Below are positions 1-12,906 of a stretch of DNA of 64,000 nt, piece by piece. The translations under genes and the position numbers were made by a program. The notes beneath the pieces are model-generated. The model saw nothing but the letters and a program-made list of their open reading frames with translations. It did no database searches and was not told the origin of the DNA. Each line of letters opens with the position of its first letter. The first letter of the stretch is position 1. Source of the stretch: Austwickia sp. (GTDB lineage Bacteria; Actinomycetota; Actinomycetes; Actinomycetales; Dermatophilaceae); NCBI GenBank assembly GCA_016699675.1, contig CP064985.1, forward strand, positions 2,976,001 to 3,040,000, read 5' to 3'.

Positions 1-808
1 AGCGGGGCGGCGTAGAGGTCGTCGGCGTCGGCCTCCTCGACGAGGGCGCCCAGGTACATGACGCCGACCGTGTCGCTGATGTGCCGCACCACGGCGAGGT
101 CGTGGGCCACCACGAGATAGGTGAGCCCGAACTCGCTCTGCAGGTCCTCCAGCAGGTTGATGACCTGGGCCTGGACCGACACGTCGAGCGCGCTGACGGG
201 TTCGTCGGCCACGACGAGCTGCGGGTCCACGGCGAGGGCCCGGGCGATCCCGATGCGCTGGCGCTGGCCACCCGAGAACTCGTGCGGGTACTTCTTCAGC
301 GCCGCCGCCGGGAGTCCGACCGCGGCCAGCAGCTCGCGCAGCCGCTTGCCGGCGGACTTGACGTCCTTGCCCAGGCCGTGCGCGCGCATGCCCTCGACCA
401 GCAGTGATTCGACCGACTGCCGGGGGTCGAGGCTGGACAGGGGATCCTGGAAGACCATCTGCATGTCCTTGCGGCGGCAGCGCAGCTCCTCGCCCCGCAG
501 GGAGGCGATGTCGACCCCGTCGAAGAGCACCGTGCCCTCCGTCAGGGGCTCCAGCCGCAACAGGGCCCGCCCGAACGTCGACTTGCCGCAGCCCGACTCC
601 CCGACGAGGCCATAGGTCTCGCCGCGATGGATCCGCAGGTCCATGCCGTCCACGGCGTACACATAGCCCACCGTGCGATCCAGGATCACCCCCCGCTTGA
701 TGGGGAAATGCACCTTGAGGCCGCGCACGTCGACCAGCACATCGCGGCCGTCGGCACCGTCGCGCGGGTCGCCGCCGGCGGGTGCGGCGGGCGCTGGTAC
801 GGCGGTGC

Positions 809-812
<4 letters not shown>
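1..812 (-). CDS. Peptide ABC importer ATP-binding subunit, DppF/OppF type (C-terminus outside window)
   Basis: Cytoplasmic ATPase of a di/oligopeptide importer; it would pair with the adjacent DppD-type ATPase to drive uptake. Reading the minus strand, the Walker A motif GESGCGKST lies near residue 70, followed by the Q-loop (VFQDPLSSLDP), the signature FSGGQRQRIG and the Walker B LVVADEP. The ATG at 812 overlaps the TGA of the upstream ATPase gene by four bases (ATGA), implying translational coupling. About 270 residues are visible; the end, with the usual Oligo_HPY tail, runs off the left edge. The substrate is inferred from family and neighbours only. Confidence 0.93.
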
Positions 813-1941
<1,129 letters not shown>

Positions 1942-1945
<4 letters not shown>

Positions 1946-2967
1946 CTCCGGCTCTTCGGGTCGAGGGCCTCGCGCAGGGACTCGCCCATGAGGGTGAACC
2001 CGAGGGCGACGACGATGATGCAGATCGCGGGGTAGAAGGCGAGATGCGGGTAGCCGGCCAGGTACATCTGGGCCGTGCCGAGCATCTGCCCCCACTCGGG
2101 GATGATGCCGTCGGGGTCGCCGAGGCCGAGGAAGCTCAGCGCCGCGGCGTCGATGATCGCCACGGCGAGCACGAGGGTGGCCTGCACGATGACCGGCCCG
2201 AGCGCGTTGGGCAGCATGTGCCTGAAGACGATCGCGCCGGGCTTGACCCCCAACGCGCGGGCCGCCAGCACGTGGTCGCTGTGCCGTTGGGCCAGCATCG
2301 TGCCGCGCAGGAGCCGCGCGAAGATCGGGATCTGCACGATCGCGATGGCGATGATGACCGTCCACTGCGACCCCTTGGAGGCGATGGCGGCGATGGAGAA
2401 CGCCATCAGCAGCGACGGGATGGAGAGCATCACGTCGACCAGGCGCATCACGAGGGAGTCCACCCAGCCGCCCAGCGCCCCCGCCAGGGTGCCCAGGGTC
2501 AGCCCGCCGAGCAGGCCGCCGAGCGTGGCGAACACCCCGACGTACAACGTCTGGCGGCTGCCGACGAGAAGCCGGGAGAGCAGGTCGCGCCCCGAGGGGT
2601 CGCCGCCGAGCGGGAAGCCGTCCTGCGGCCCCGGCACGGGGTTGGTCTGCTGGCTGATCTGGTTGATCAGCAGGCGTTCCGTCGGGTCGTGGGGGGCCAG
2701 CAGCGGCGAGAACAGGGCCAGCAGCAGGAAGAGCACGACGATGGTGGCGCCGGTCAGGAAGATGGGGTTGCGCCGCAGCCGCTTCCAGGCCGAGGCCAGC
2801 AGGCTGACGCCCATGCTCTCGTCGAGGTGGCCGGCGTCCGCGACCTGCACCTCGCTGACGTCGTCGACCGTCGCGACGGCGCCGCCGCCGTCGTCGCCGG
2901 GCGCCGAGCGCAGCGGGCCCGAGAGGGCGGCCAGGGCGTCGATACGCCGTTTGCGGGAGGACAGCAT
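1942..2967 (-). CDS. Peptide ABC importer permease, DppC/OppC type
   Basis: Inner-membrane permease of about 341 aa. A hydrophilic N-terminal region precedes a first membrane helix (FLTGATIVVLFLLLALF), an extracytoplasmic loop with the DppC-type GGDPSGRDLLSRLL motif, then five further helices and the EAA-type loop (RALGVKPGAIVFRHMLPN) that docks on the ATPases. The ATG at 2967 is preceded by AGGTGA. A GTG at 2976, which would overlap the upstream stop as GTGA, is an equally acceptable start. It is co-transcribed between DppB and DppD. Confidence 0.92.
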
Positions 2968-2972
2968 GGCGC

Positions 2973-3977
2973 TCACCTGGTCCTTACTCGCGGGTCGACC
3001 ACGGCGTACAGCACGTCCACGATCAGGTTGACGACGACGTACACGGCCGCCGCGGCCAGGATGAGCACCTGCAGCACGGGGTAGTCGCGTTGCTCGAAGC
3101 TCTGCGCGAGCGCGTCGCCGATGCCCGGGAAGTTGAACACCTTCTCCGTCAGCACCGCCCCGGCGAGCAGCGCCCCGATCTGCAGGCCGATCGTCGTGAT
3201 GACCGGCAGCATCGCGTTGCGCAGCACGTGCCGGCCCCGGATGACGCGCGCCGTGAGGCCCTTGGCCTCGGCGGTCCGCACGTAGTCCTCCTCGAGGACG
3301 TCGAGCACGGCGGCGCGGGTGATTCGGAAGATGACGGCGAACGGGATCGTGGACAGCGCCAGCGCGGGCAGGATCAGGTGTTTCAGCGCGTTGAGGGAGG
3401 CGTCGAACTCGCGGGTGATGAGCCCGTCGAGGACGAAGAAGTTCGTGATGTGGGTGGCCTCGATGCTCTGCCGGCCGCCGTCCGGGAGCCAATGCAGCTG
3501 GATCGCGAAGACGTACTTGAGCAGGAACGCGAGGAAGAACACCGGCACCGCGACCCCGACGAGGGAGCTGAGGATGCCCGCGGTGTCGAGGGCGGATCCC
3601 CGGTGCCGGGCGGCGAGATAGCCCAGGGGGATCGCGAGCAGTACGGCGAGCGCGATGGCGCAGATGCTCAGCTCGATGGTGGCCGGAAAGCGCGCGATGA
3701 AGATGTCGAGGGCGTCGGTGCCCGGCAGCACGAACGTCGAGGCGCCGAACTGGCCGCGCGCGGCCCGGGACAGGAAGGCGCCGTACTGGACCCAGATGGG
3801 CTGGTTCAGCCCCAGCGCCTCCTCGAGCGCCGCGCGGCTCTCCGGGGTGCCGCGGTCGCCGAGCAAGGCCGAGACCGTGCCGCCGGGCAGCGAGTGCAGC
3901 CACAGGAAGAGGAGCAGGGACAGCACGAAGACCACCCCGATCATCTGGAGCAGCCGGCGCACGATGAAGCGGACCAC
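2973..3977 (-). CDS. Peptide ABC importer permease, DppB/OppB type
   Basis: Permease of 334 aa, partner of the DppC-type subunit. The N-terminus MVRFIVRRLLQMIGVVF is the classic DppB opening (basic residues then the first helix). The large periplasmic loop and the cytoplasmic EAA loop (EDYVRTAEAKGLTARVIRG...HVLRNAM) are intact. The gene follows the binding-protein gene across a 92-base gap that holds a perfect 15-bp hairpin, so it is probably made at lower level than the binding protein. Confidence 0.94.
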   Translation of the reverse strand: MVRFIVRRLLQMIGVVFVLSLLLFLWLHSLPGGTVSALLGDRGTPESRAALEEALGLNQPIWVQYGAFLSRAARGQFGASTFVLPGTDALDIFIARFPATIELSICAIALAVLLAIPLGYLAARHRGSALDTAGILSSLVGVAVPVFFLAFLLKYVFAIQLHWLPDGGRQSIEATHITNFFVLDGLITREFDASLNALKHLILPALALSTIPFAVIFRITRAAVLDVLEEDYVRTAEAKGLTARVIRGRHVLRNAMLPVITTIGLQIGALLAGAVLTEKVFNFPGIGDALAQSFEQRDYPVLQVLILAAAAVYVVVNLIVDVLYAVVDPRVRTR

Positions 3978-3994
3978 AGGGGCCTCCTTGCCAG

Positions 3995-4037
3995 GGGCGG
4001 GTCGGTGCCACGGCAGATGCCAGGCACCGACCCGCCC
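3995..4037. promoter_or_regulatory. Intra-operon hairpin between binding-protein and permease genes
   Basis: A perfect 15-bp inverted repeat (3995-4009 with 4023-4037) with a 13-base loop. No run of T follows on the minus strand. In ABC importer operons a hairpin directly after the binding-protein gene usually stabilises that part of the mRNA or partially terminates it, so a differential-expression role is inferred here. Confidence 0.7.
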
Positions 4038-4069
4038 GCGTCAGGTCGCGTCGGTCAGAGCACGACTGG

Positions 4070-5761
4070 TCAGCCGATCGTGACGCCCGAGAACTTCTCG
4101 TCTGTCAGCGGGCTGGGAACGATCCCCTTGACGGTGTTCTTGACGACGATCGCCGGCGGGGAGTGCGACACTGGAATGGCCGGCAGGTACTGGTCCACCA
4201 GCTTCTTGTTCAGGTCCTCGTACTTCTTCGCCCGGGCGCCCTCGTCGGCCGTGGCGTCGGCGTCCTTGAGGGCCTTGACCAGCTCCGGGCCCCAGTCGTA
4301 GTTCTTCAGGCCGAACCGGTTGTCCAGGCTGGAGAAGAACGTGCCGATGAAGTTGTCGGCGGTGTTGTAGTCGCCGGTCCAGCCCAGGATGAACATCGAG
4401 GCCTTGCCCGCGTCGACCTGGTCCAGGTAGCCACCGTTCCACGGCTTGGTGGTCGTGTTGACCTTGATGCCGGCCTTCTCCAGGTCGGACTTGGCCGCCT
4501 CGTAGATCTTCTGCGGTGCGGGCATGTAGGGCCGGGTCACCTCGGAGGGATACCAGAAGTCGAGCGTCATGCCGGTGGCGCCCGCCTCGGTCAGCAGCTG
4601 CTTGGCCTTGTCCGGGTTGTACTCCGGAACCTTGAGGTCCTTGTTGTAGCCGGCCACCGTCTCCGGGATGAACTGCGTCGCGGCCTTAGCGGCCTCGGGC
4701 AGCTGTGTCTTGACGATCTGCTCCCGGTTGATCGCCATCATGATGGCCTGGCGGACCTTGAGGTCCTTCAGCTTGGGGTTGGTGTTGGGGTTAAATCCGA
4801 AGTACATGATGTTGAACGCGGGGCGCGTCTGGACGTTGTTGCCGCCGTCCTTGAGCTGAGCCCAGTCGACCGGGTTCGGGAAGTCGTAACCCTGGATGCT
4901 GCCCGACTGTAGCGCCTGCCGGCGCGCGGTCTCATCGGGGATGATCTTGAAGACCAGCTTGGCGATCTTGGGCTTCTCGCCCCAGTAGTTGTCGTTGCGC
5001 TTGAGCGTGACGGTCTTGTTGGCCTGGTCGTAATTGTCCAGCATGAATGGGCCGGTGCCGGTCGGGTGCTTGGTGACGTAGTCGTTGAAGGCGAAGCCCT
5101 CGCCCTGGGCGGTGACCTGGTTGGCGTTGTACTTCTCCAGCGCCGTGGGGGACTGCATATAGAACGAGGGTAGTCCGAGGATCGCCGGGAACTTGCTGGT
5201 CACGCTGGTGAGCTTGAGGTCGACCGTCTTGGCGTCCTTCGCCGTGCACCCGGCGTACAGGGACTTCTCCTTGCCGTCCTTGAACCCGCCGAAGTTCTCC
5301 GACCAGTAGAGCGCGGACTTCTGCCCGCCGGTCTGGTTGAACATGCGCTCGAAGTTCTTGCACACGGCCTCGGCGTTGAACTCGGTGCCGTCGGAGAACT
5401 TGACGCCCTCGCGCAGGTTGAAGGTCCAGGTCAAGCCGTCGGAGCTGGACTTCCAGTCGGTGGCCAGGCTCTGGCCGCCCTTTTCCGGGTCCGCGGTGCC
5501 GGGCTTGAACATGACCAGGCCCTCGAACTGCTGCCGGGCCACCCGGAACGTCTCGCCGTCGGTGGCGTAGAAGGGGTCGAGGACCTTCGGGGCGCCCGCG
5601 GCGCCGAACGTGAACGTGTCGCCCCCGCCCCCGCCGCCGCTGGCTGCGGACCCGCCGGTGCCGGTGGACCCGGCGTCGCGCTTGGACTCTGCGCAGGCCG
5701 ACAGGCCCACGGTCAACAGGGACGCGGCGGCGAGCACCGCGAACGTACGACGTGCAGTCAT
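4070..5761 (-). CDS. Peptide ABC importer substrate-binding lipoprotein (SBP family 5)
   Basis: Extracytoplasmic solute-binding protein of 563 aa. A lipoprotein signal peptide ends in the lipobox LSAC with the lipid-accepting cysteine at about residue 23, followed by a Gly/Ser-rich linker. The mature part matches the family 5 (DppA/OppA) pattern, including the region near LAPGT-like GTADPEKGGQSLATDWK and the internal repeats of PTGTGPF. The ATG at 5761 has an AGAAAGG ribosome site. It is the first gene of the five-gene importer operon and the ligand is unknown. Confidence 0.94.
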   Translation of the reverse strand: MTARRTFAVLAAASLLTVGLSACAESKRDAGSTGTGGSAASGGGGGGDTFTFGAAGAPKVLDPFYATDGETFRVARQQFEGLVMFKPGTADPEKGGQSLATDWKSSSDGLTWTFNLREGVKFSDGTEFNAEAVCKNFERMFNQTGGQKSALYWSENFGGFKDGKEKSLYAGCTAKDAKTVDLKLTSVTSKFPAILGLPSFYMQSPTALEKYNANQVTAQGEGFAFNDYVTKHPTGTGPFMLDNYDQANKTVTLKRNDNYWGEKPKIAKLVFKIIPDETARRQALQSGSIQGYDFPNPVDWAQLKDGGNNVQTRPAFNIMYFGFNPNTNPKLKDLKVRQAIMMAINREQIVKTQLPEAAKAATQFIPETVAGYNKDLKVPEYNPDKAKQLLTEAGATGMTLDFWYPSEVTRPYMPAPQKIYEAAKSDLEKAGIKVNTTTKPWNGGYLDQVDAGKASMFILGWTGDYNTADNFIGTFFSSLDNRFGLKNYDWGPELVKALKDADATADEGARAKKYEDLNKKLVDQYLPAIPVSHSPPAIVVKNTVKGIVPSPLTDEKFSGVTIG

Positions 5762-5836
5762 GAGCTGCCTTTCTCAGGGGAACGCGCTACGCCCTCCTGA
5801 GGGCAGCGGCGCACCGTGGGGTCCAGGTGAATGGCA

Positions 5837-5865
5837 ACCTAACCGACGGCCCGGCGCGCTGTCAG
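5837..5865 (-). promoter_or_regulatory. Candidate promoter of the peptide importer operon
   Basis: On the minus strand CTGACA (5865-5860) is followed after 17 bases by TTAGGT (5842-5837), about 75 bases upstream of the binding-protein start. The match to the -35 element is good and to the -10 element moderate; no mapping data support it. Confidence 0.4.
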
Positions 5866-5951
5866 CGACACTGCGGGGATTTCTCGTCCCGGTCAGGGCA
5901 CAGTTCGGATACAGCCGGGCCCTGGCTTGGGGTCGAGCTAACCCCGCGTTA

Positions 5952-6380
5952 TCACTGGTGAAGGTAGCCGGCGAGGTGCTCGGCCTCCGCCTGCAGCTGC
6001 CCGATCCGGTGCTTGACGACGTCCCCGATGCTCACCAGACCGATCATCTGGCCGCCCCGGACGACGGGGATGTGCCGGATGCGGCGCTGGGTCATCTCGC
6101 CCGACAGCTCCTCGACCGTGGTCTCGGGGGTGCAGGTGATGACCTCGACGGTCATGATGTCGCGCACGGCCGCGTGCAGGGAGTCCGGCCGGTCGGCGAG
6201 GCGACGCACGATGTCCCGCTCGCTGACGATGCCGGCGATCGTCGCGCCGTCGTCGCTGACGACCACGGCGCCGATGCCGCGGCTGGCGAGCAGAGCGAGC
6301 AGGGCCGAGACGTCGTCGTCGGGACGGATCGTCGCCACGGACGAATCGCCCTTGCCTTTAAGAACATCGGAGATGCGCAT
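5952..6380 (-). CDS. CBS-domain pair protein
   Basis: A 142-aa cytoplasmic protein made of almost nothing but two CBS domains (about residues 8-60 and 75-128). Both show the usual D-V-x-x-A-L and G-x-V-S-x-x-D pattern (GIVSERDIVRRL, GLVSIGDVVKHRI). Stand-alone CBS pairs bind adenine nucleotides and act as energy sensors or regulatory partners; the partner here is unknown. The ATG at 6380 is chosen over an in-frame GTG ten codons upstream because alignable sequence begins there. It is a single gene between the importer and a pyrophosphatase. Confidence 0.88.
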   Translation of the reverse strand: MRISDVLKGKGDSSVATIRPDDDVSALLALLASRGIGAVVVSDDGATIAGIVSERDIVRRLADRPDSLHAAVRDIMTVEVITCTPETTVEELSGEMTQRRIRHIPVVRGGQMIGLVSIGDVVKHRIGQLQAEAEHLAGYLHQ

Positions 6381-6487
6381 GTGGGCACGGTAGAGACGGC
6401 GGGAAAGCACGCGGAAGGGGTGTCCGTCTTGTGGACACCCCTCCCGCGAGCATGGGCCGTTCGGCGGTCAACCGCGGCGTCGACCGG

Positions 6488-8932
<2,445 letters not shown>

Positions 8933-9088
8933 GAAGGTCCTTCTACGCGTCGGTGCGTTTGCGCACTGCAAGCCGCGTCACCATTGACGCACTTCCATTT
9001 GAGTCCGCCCACGCGGGCCTCTGAAGGGACCTAGGTCCCCGCCTGACCAGGGCGAACGCCTGACGTGCCTACTGGCACACTGTCTATC

Positions 9089-9589
9089 GTGACACGTTCG
9101 CCCAGCGACGCCCGCAAGGCCACGCCTGCGCCGACGCGCCCCGACGTGCCGGGTCACCGACCGTATGGCGACGCGGTCGTCGGGGTCGTCGGCGTGGCCG
9201 TGGTGGACCGTTTGGCGGCGCCGACGCGACTCCTGGCCGCCCGCCGGATCGGTCCGGGGCCGTTGGCGGGCGGGTGGGAGCTGCCCGGGGGAAAGGTCGA
9301 GCCGGGCGAGGAGTGGGAGCACGCCGCCGCCCGCGAACTGCGCGAGGAACTGGGGACCCAGGTCCGACTGGGCGCGTTCGTGCCGGGGCCCGCGCCGGGC
9401 GGGCTGTGGCCGCTGGGCGAGCGGCACGTCATGGGCGTGTGGCTGGCCGAGGTCGCGGGCGGTGTCCCGCAGTCGCGCGAGGATCACGATGCGGTGCGCT
9501 GGCTCTCGGTCGCGGAGCTGGAGGACGTCGCGTGGTTGCCGGGCGACCTGCCCGTCGTGCGGGCGATCGCGGGCCTGTTGAGCGAATGA
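9089..9589 (+). CDS. Nudix hydrolase, MutT-like
   Basis: About 166-aa Nudix phosphohydrolase. The Nudix box is complete (G-G-K-V-E-P-G-E-E ... R-E-L-R-E-E-L-G), fitting GX5EX7REUXEEXGU, and the preceding LAARRIGPGPLAGGWELPGGK resembles CTP pyrophosphohydrolase/8-oxo-dGTPase types that sanitise the nucleotide pool. The exact substrate cannot be read from the sequence. Neither GTG 9089 nor the upstream GTG 9065 has a clear ribosome site; 9089 is preferred because the conserved part starts well downstream. It is divergent from hppA and ends 22 bases from the convergent pstS stop. Confidence 0.85.
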   Translation: MTRSPSDARKATPAPTRPDVPGHRPYGDAVVGVVGVAVVDRLAAPTRLLAARRIGPGPLAGGWELPGGKVEPGEEWEHAAARELREELGTQVRLGAFVPGPAPGGLWPLGERHVMGVWLAEVAGGVPQSREDHDAVRWLSVAELEDVAWLPGDLPVVRAIAGLLSE

Positions 9590-9611
9590 AGCGGTACGTC
9601 GTGGGGCCGAG

Positions 9612-10652
9612 CTACTTGACCGCCTCGGCCAGCTGCTCCTTGGCCTTGAGGCGCTGCGTCTCGGTCACCGGCACGACGTCGCTGTCGATGGCGACGTTGC
9701 GGGCCCACTGGACGTAGTACTCGACGAACGCCTTGACCTGGGGGCGCTCCTTGAGGCGCTTGCCGTTGACGTAGATATAGAGCGGCCGGCTCAGCGGCGC
9801 GTAGCTGCCGTCGAGCACCGTGTCCGCCGTCGGGCTGACGCAGCCCTTTCCGCCGTCCACGGCGACGCCCTTGACCAGGTCGGGGTTCTCGCGTAGGTAG
9901 GACAAGCCGAGGAAGCCCACCCCGCCCGGGTGGTCGTGGACCCCGCGGACGGTGGCCATGTCGTCCTCGCTGCCGGCGTAGTCGGCGCGGATTTTCTTCT
10001 CTCCGCCCGTGATCGCGGTGGTGAAGAAGTCGAGCGTGCCGGAGTCCTTGTCGGGGCCGTACAGCGACAACGGGGTCGCCGGCAGGGACTCGCGGACCTG
10101 CTTCCAGGTCGTCACCCGGCCGGCCGCGTCGGGCTCCCAGAGCTTCTTCAGCTCGGCCGTGGTCAGGCACGTCACCGTCCGGTCGGCGGCCGGGACGATC
10201 ACGGAGATGCCGTCGTTGGCCACGAGGATCTGGTGCGGTTCGACGCCGGCGGCCTTGCACGCGTCGGTCTCGGCCTGCTCCATGGCCCGCGAGGCGTTGG
10301 CGATGTCGAGCTGACCCTTGCAGAACTCCGCCAGGCCGGCCCCGGTGCTGGTGATCTTCGTCGTCACGGTGACGGCGGGGGTGTAGGCGTGGAACCGCTC
10401 CCCGATCGACGTGGTCAGCGGCCCCACCGTGGAGGACCCGGCGGTCTCGACGGTGCCGGTGACGCCTCCCGAGCCGCCGACCGTGTTGCCGGTGCCGCCC
10501 GTGCCGCCGGTCGACGCCGACCCTGCGGCCGCGCTGGCGGACGACGTACCGCCCGTTCCCCCGGACGAACCGGGGGAGCCGCACGCGGCGACGGCACCGA
10601 GGAGCGAGCCGAGGAGCAGGCTGGCGGCGAGCGTACGGGACGAGCGGGACAT
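9612..10652 (-). CDS. pstS: Phosphate-binding lipoprotein PstS
   Basis: High-affinity phosphate-binding protein, 346 aa. A lipoprotein signal (lipobox GAVAAC, Cys about 24) is followed by a long Gly/Ser/Thr-rich tether, then the PstS fold with the phosphate-loop motif ETAGSSTVGPL and STGAGLAEFCKGQLDIANASR. No pstC, pstA or pstB lies next to it, so either the transporter genes are elsewhere or this is an extra, sensing or scavenging binding protein. It is divergent from typA, with a 229-base intergenic region that may hold a PHO-type box. Confidence 0.9.
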   Translation of the reverse strand: MSRSSRTLAASLLLGSLLGAVAACGSPGSSGGTGGTSSASAAAGSASTGGTGGTGNTVGGSGGVTGTVETAGSSTVGPLTTSIGERFHAYTPAVTVTTKITSTGAGLAEFCKGQLDIANASRAMEQAETDACKAAGVEPHQILVANDGISVIVPAADRTVTCLTTAELKKLWEPDAAGRVTTWKQVRESLPATPLSLYGPDKDSGTLDFFTTAITGGEKKIRADYAGSEDDMATVRGVHDHPGGVGFLGLSYLRENPDLVKGVAVDGGKGCVSPTADTVLDGSYAPLSRPLYIYVNGKRLKERPQVKAFVEYYVQWARNVAIDSDVVPVTETQRLKAKEQLAEAVK

Positions 10653-10736
10653 GCGGGCCTCGGCTTTTCCACCGGCCGCGGCCCGACGCCGCGGCGACCG
10701 AGACCATCGAACGCCGCCCGGCGGGCCCCGGATGTG

Positions 10737-10762
10737 GCCCCGAAGCGAACGCTGCGTGAATT
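10737..10762 (-). promoter_or_regulatory. Possible PHO box upstream of pstS
   Basis: Read on the minus strand, TTCACGC and TTCGCTT occur as two units with an 11-base period (around 10737-10762), about 90 bases upstream of pstS. This resembles the direct-repeat PHO boxes (GTTCAYYY) of actinomycete PhoP. The second unit deviates, so the call is weak. Confidence 0.3.
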
Positions 10763-10881
10763 CGGGTCCGCCGCCGCCGGCGGGCGTGACGCAGCAGCCG
10801 GGCCGCCGTGACGCAGCCACCCACACCGCCGCGGCGCGGGCGCGTCGCAGGCACGGTCCGCGGGCTGCGAGAATGGGCCAT

Positions 10882-12810
10882 ATGGCTTTGAAGACCCGCG
10901 CCGACATCCGCAATGTCGCCATCGTCGCCCACGTCGACCACGGCAAGACCACCCTCGTCGACAAGATGCTCTGGCAGGGCGGGGCGTTCGGGGAGCACGA
11001 CCACGTCCAGGACCGCGCGATGGACAGCGGCGACCTGGAGCGCGAAAAGGGCATCACGATCCTCGCGAAGAACACGGCGATCCACTACAACGGGCCGTCG
11101 GCGCGGGCCGCCGGTTGCGCCGACGGCGTGACGATCAACATCATCGACACCCCCGGCCACGCCGACTTCGGCGGCGAGGTGGAGCGGGGCCTGTCCATGG
11201 TCGACGGCGTCGTGCTGCTCGTCGACGCGAGCGAGGGGCCGCTGCCGCAGACCCGGTTCGTGCTGCGCAAGGCGCTGGCCGCGCAGCTGCCCGTCGTGCT
11301 GTGCATCAACAAGGTGGACCGCCCCGACAGCCGCATCGCGGAGGTCGAGGACGAGGTCTACGAGCTGTTCATGGACCTCATCGAGGACAGTTTCGACCGC
11401 GCGCATCACGCCGCCGCGCTGGAGTTCCCGATCGTCTACGCCTCGGCCAAGTCCGGACGGGCCTCGCTGGAGCGGCCGGCCGACGGCGGCCAGCCGGACG
11501 GCAGCGACCTGGAGCCGCTGTTCAAGACCATCATGGAAACGATCCCCGCCCCGACGTACGACGACGAGGCCCCCCTTCAGGCGCACGTCACCAACCTCGA
11601 CTCCTCGAACTACCTGGGCCGCCTCGCGCTGCTGCGGGTGCACAACGGGGAGATCCGCAAGGGCCAGCAGGTGGCCTGGTGCAAGCACGACGGGACGCAG
11701 GAGCGCGTCAAGGTCACCGAGCTGCTCATCACCGAGGGCCTGGAGCGCAAGCCGCTGGAGGGGGACCGTACGGCGGGGCCGGGCGACATCATCGCCATCG
11801 CCGGCATCCCGGAGATCATGATCGGCGAAACCCTGGCCGACGCCGAGGACCCGCGCCCCTTGCCGCTGATCAAGGTCGACGAGCCGGCCATCTCGATGAC
11901 GATCGGGACCAACACCTCGCCGCTGGCCGGGCGGGTGCGCGGGGCGAAGATCACCGCGCGGCTCGTCAAGGACCGCCTCGACCGGGAGCTGGTGGGCAAC
12001 GTGTCGCTGCGGGTACTGCCCACGGCGCGCCCCGACGCCTGGGAGGTGCAGGGCCGCGGCGAGCTGGCGCTGGCGATCCTCGTGGAGCAGATGCGCCGGG
12101 AGGGCTACGAGCTGACCGTCGGCAAGCCCCAGGTCGTCACGCGTGAGGTGGACGGCAAGGTGCACGAGCCGGTCGAGCGGCTGACCATTGACACCCCGGA
12201 GGAGTTCCTGGGGACGGTGACGCAGCTGATGGCCGCCCGGAAGGGCCGCATGGAGCAGATGGTGAACCACGGCACGGGCTGGGTGCGGATGGAGTTCCTG
12301 GTGCCCTCGCGCGGGATGATCGGCTTCCGGACCGAGTTCCTGACCGAGACCCGCGGGACGGGGATCGCGCACCACGTGTTCGAGGGGTACGAGCCGTGGT
12401 GCGGGCCGATCGTCACCCGGCTGACGGGGTCGCTGGTGGCGGACCGGACGGGGGCCGCGACGACGTACGCGATGTTCAACCTCCAGGAGCGCGGCACCCT
12501 GTTCGTGGAGCCGACGACCGAGGTCTACGAGGGCATGATCGTCGGCGAGAACTCCCGCACCGAGGACATGGACGTCAACATCACCAAGGAGAAGAAGCTC
12601 ACCAACGTGCGGTCCTCAACCGCGGACGTGCTGGAGCGGCTCATCCCGCCGCGGCGGCTGTCCCTGGAGCAGAGCCTGGAGTTCTGCCGCGAGGACGAGT
12701 GCGTGGAGGTGACGCCGGAGGCGGTGCGGCTGCGCAAGGTGGTGCTGGACGGGACCGAACGGGCCCGCAGCGCGGCGCGGGTGCGCAGCGAGGCCCGCCG
12801 CGACGGCTGA
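10882..12810 (+). CDS. typA: Translational GTPase TypA/BipA
   Basis: Ribosome-associated GTPase of 642 aa related to EF-G and needed for stress growth and 50S assembly in other bacteria. G motifs are intact: G1 AHVDHGKTTLVD, G3 DTPGHADFGGEVER, G4 NKVDRP, G5 SAKSG. EF-G-like domains II, III and V and the BipA-specific C-terminal part (ERGTLFVEP, GMIVGENSR, NVRSS) follow. The ATG at 10882 is chosen; another ATG lies three codons upstream. It is a monocistronic unit divergent from pstS. Confidence 0.96.
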   Translation: MALKTRADIRNVAIVAHVDHGKTTLVDKMLWQGGAFGEHDHVQDRAMDSGDLEREKGITILAKNTAIHYNGPSARAAGCADGVTINIIDTPGHADFGGEVERGLSMVDGVVLLVDASEGPLPQTRFVLRKALAAQLPVVLCINKVDRPDSRIAEVEDEVYELFMDLIEDSFDRAHHAAALEFPIVYASAKSGRASLERPADGGQPDGSDLEPLFKTIMETIPAPTYDDEAPLQAHVTNLDSSNYLGRLALLRVHNGEIRKGQQVAWCKHDGTQERVKVTELLITEGLERKPLEGDRTAGPGDIIAIAGIPEIMIGETLADAEDPRPLPLIKVDEPAISMTIGTNTSPLAGRVRGAKITARLVKDRLDRELVGNVSLRVLPTARPDAWEVQGRGELALAILVEQMRREGYELTVGKPQVVTREVDGKVHEPVERLTIDTPEEFLGTVTQLMAARKGRMEQMVNHGTGWVRMEFLVPSRGMIGFRTEFLTETRGTGIAHHVFEGYEPWCGPIVTRLTGSLVADRTGAATTYAMFNLQERGTLFVEPTTEVYEGMIVGENSRTEDMDVNITKEKKLTNVRSSTADVLERLIPPRRLSLEQSLEFCREDECVEVTPEAVRLRKVVLDGTERARSAARVRSEARRDG

Positions 12811-12859
12811 GCATCGCGCCTCGGCGGCTGAACATCGAACCGCGCCTCCGCAGGGCCTC

Positions 12860-12906
12860 GTGGCACATAGCTCACCTGAGTGGCATCCTTGTGGCATGAG
12901 TGCCAC
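12860..12906 (+). promoter_or_regulatory. Candidate VapB operator: three GTGGCA copies ending in a palindrome
   Basis: GTGGCA occurs at 12860-12865, 12880-12885 and 12891-12896; the last forms a palindrome with TGCCAC (12901-12906) across TGAG and overlaps the vapB start codon. Toxin-antitoxin operons are normally autoregulated through such repeats at the antitoxin start; binding is inferred. Confidence 0.5.

Noticed and set aside
9065..9088. Upstream GTG start for the Nudix gene
   Set aside because: It adds eight residues with no conserved content and has no ribosome site; retained only as an alternative.
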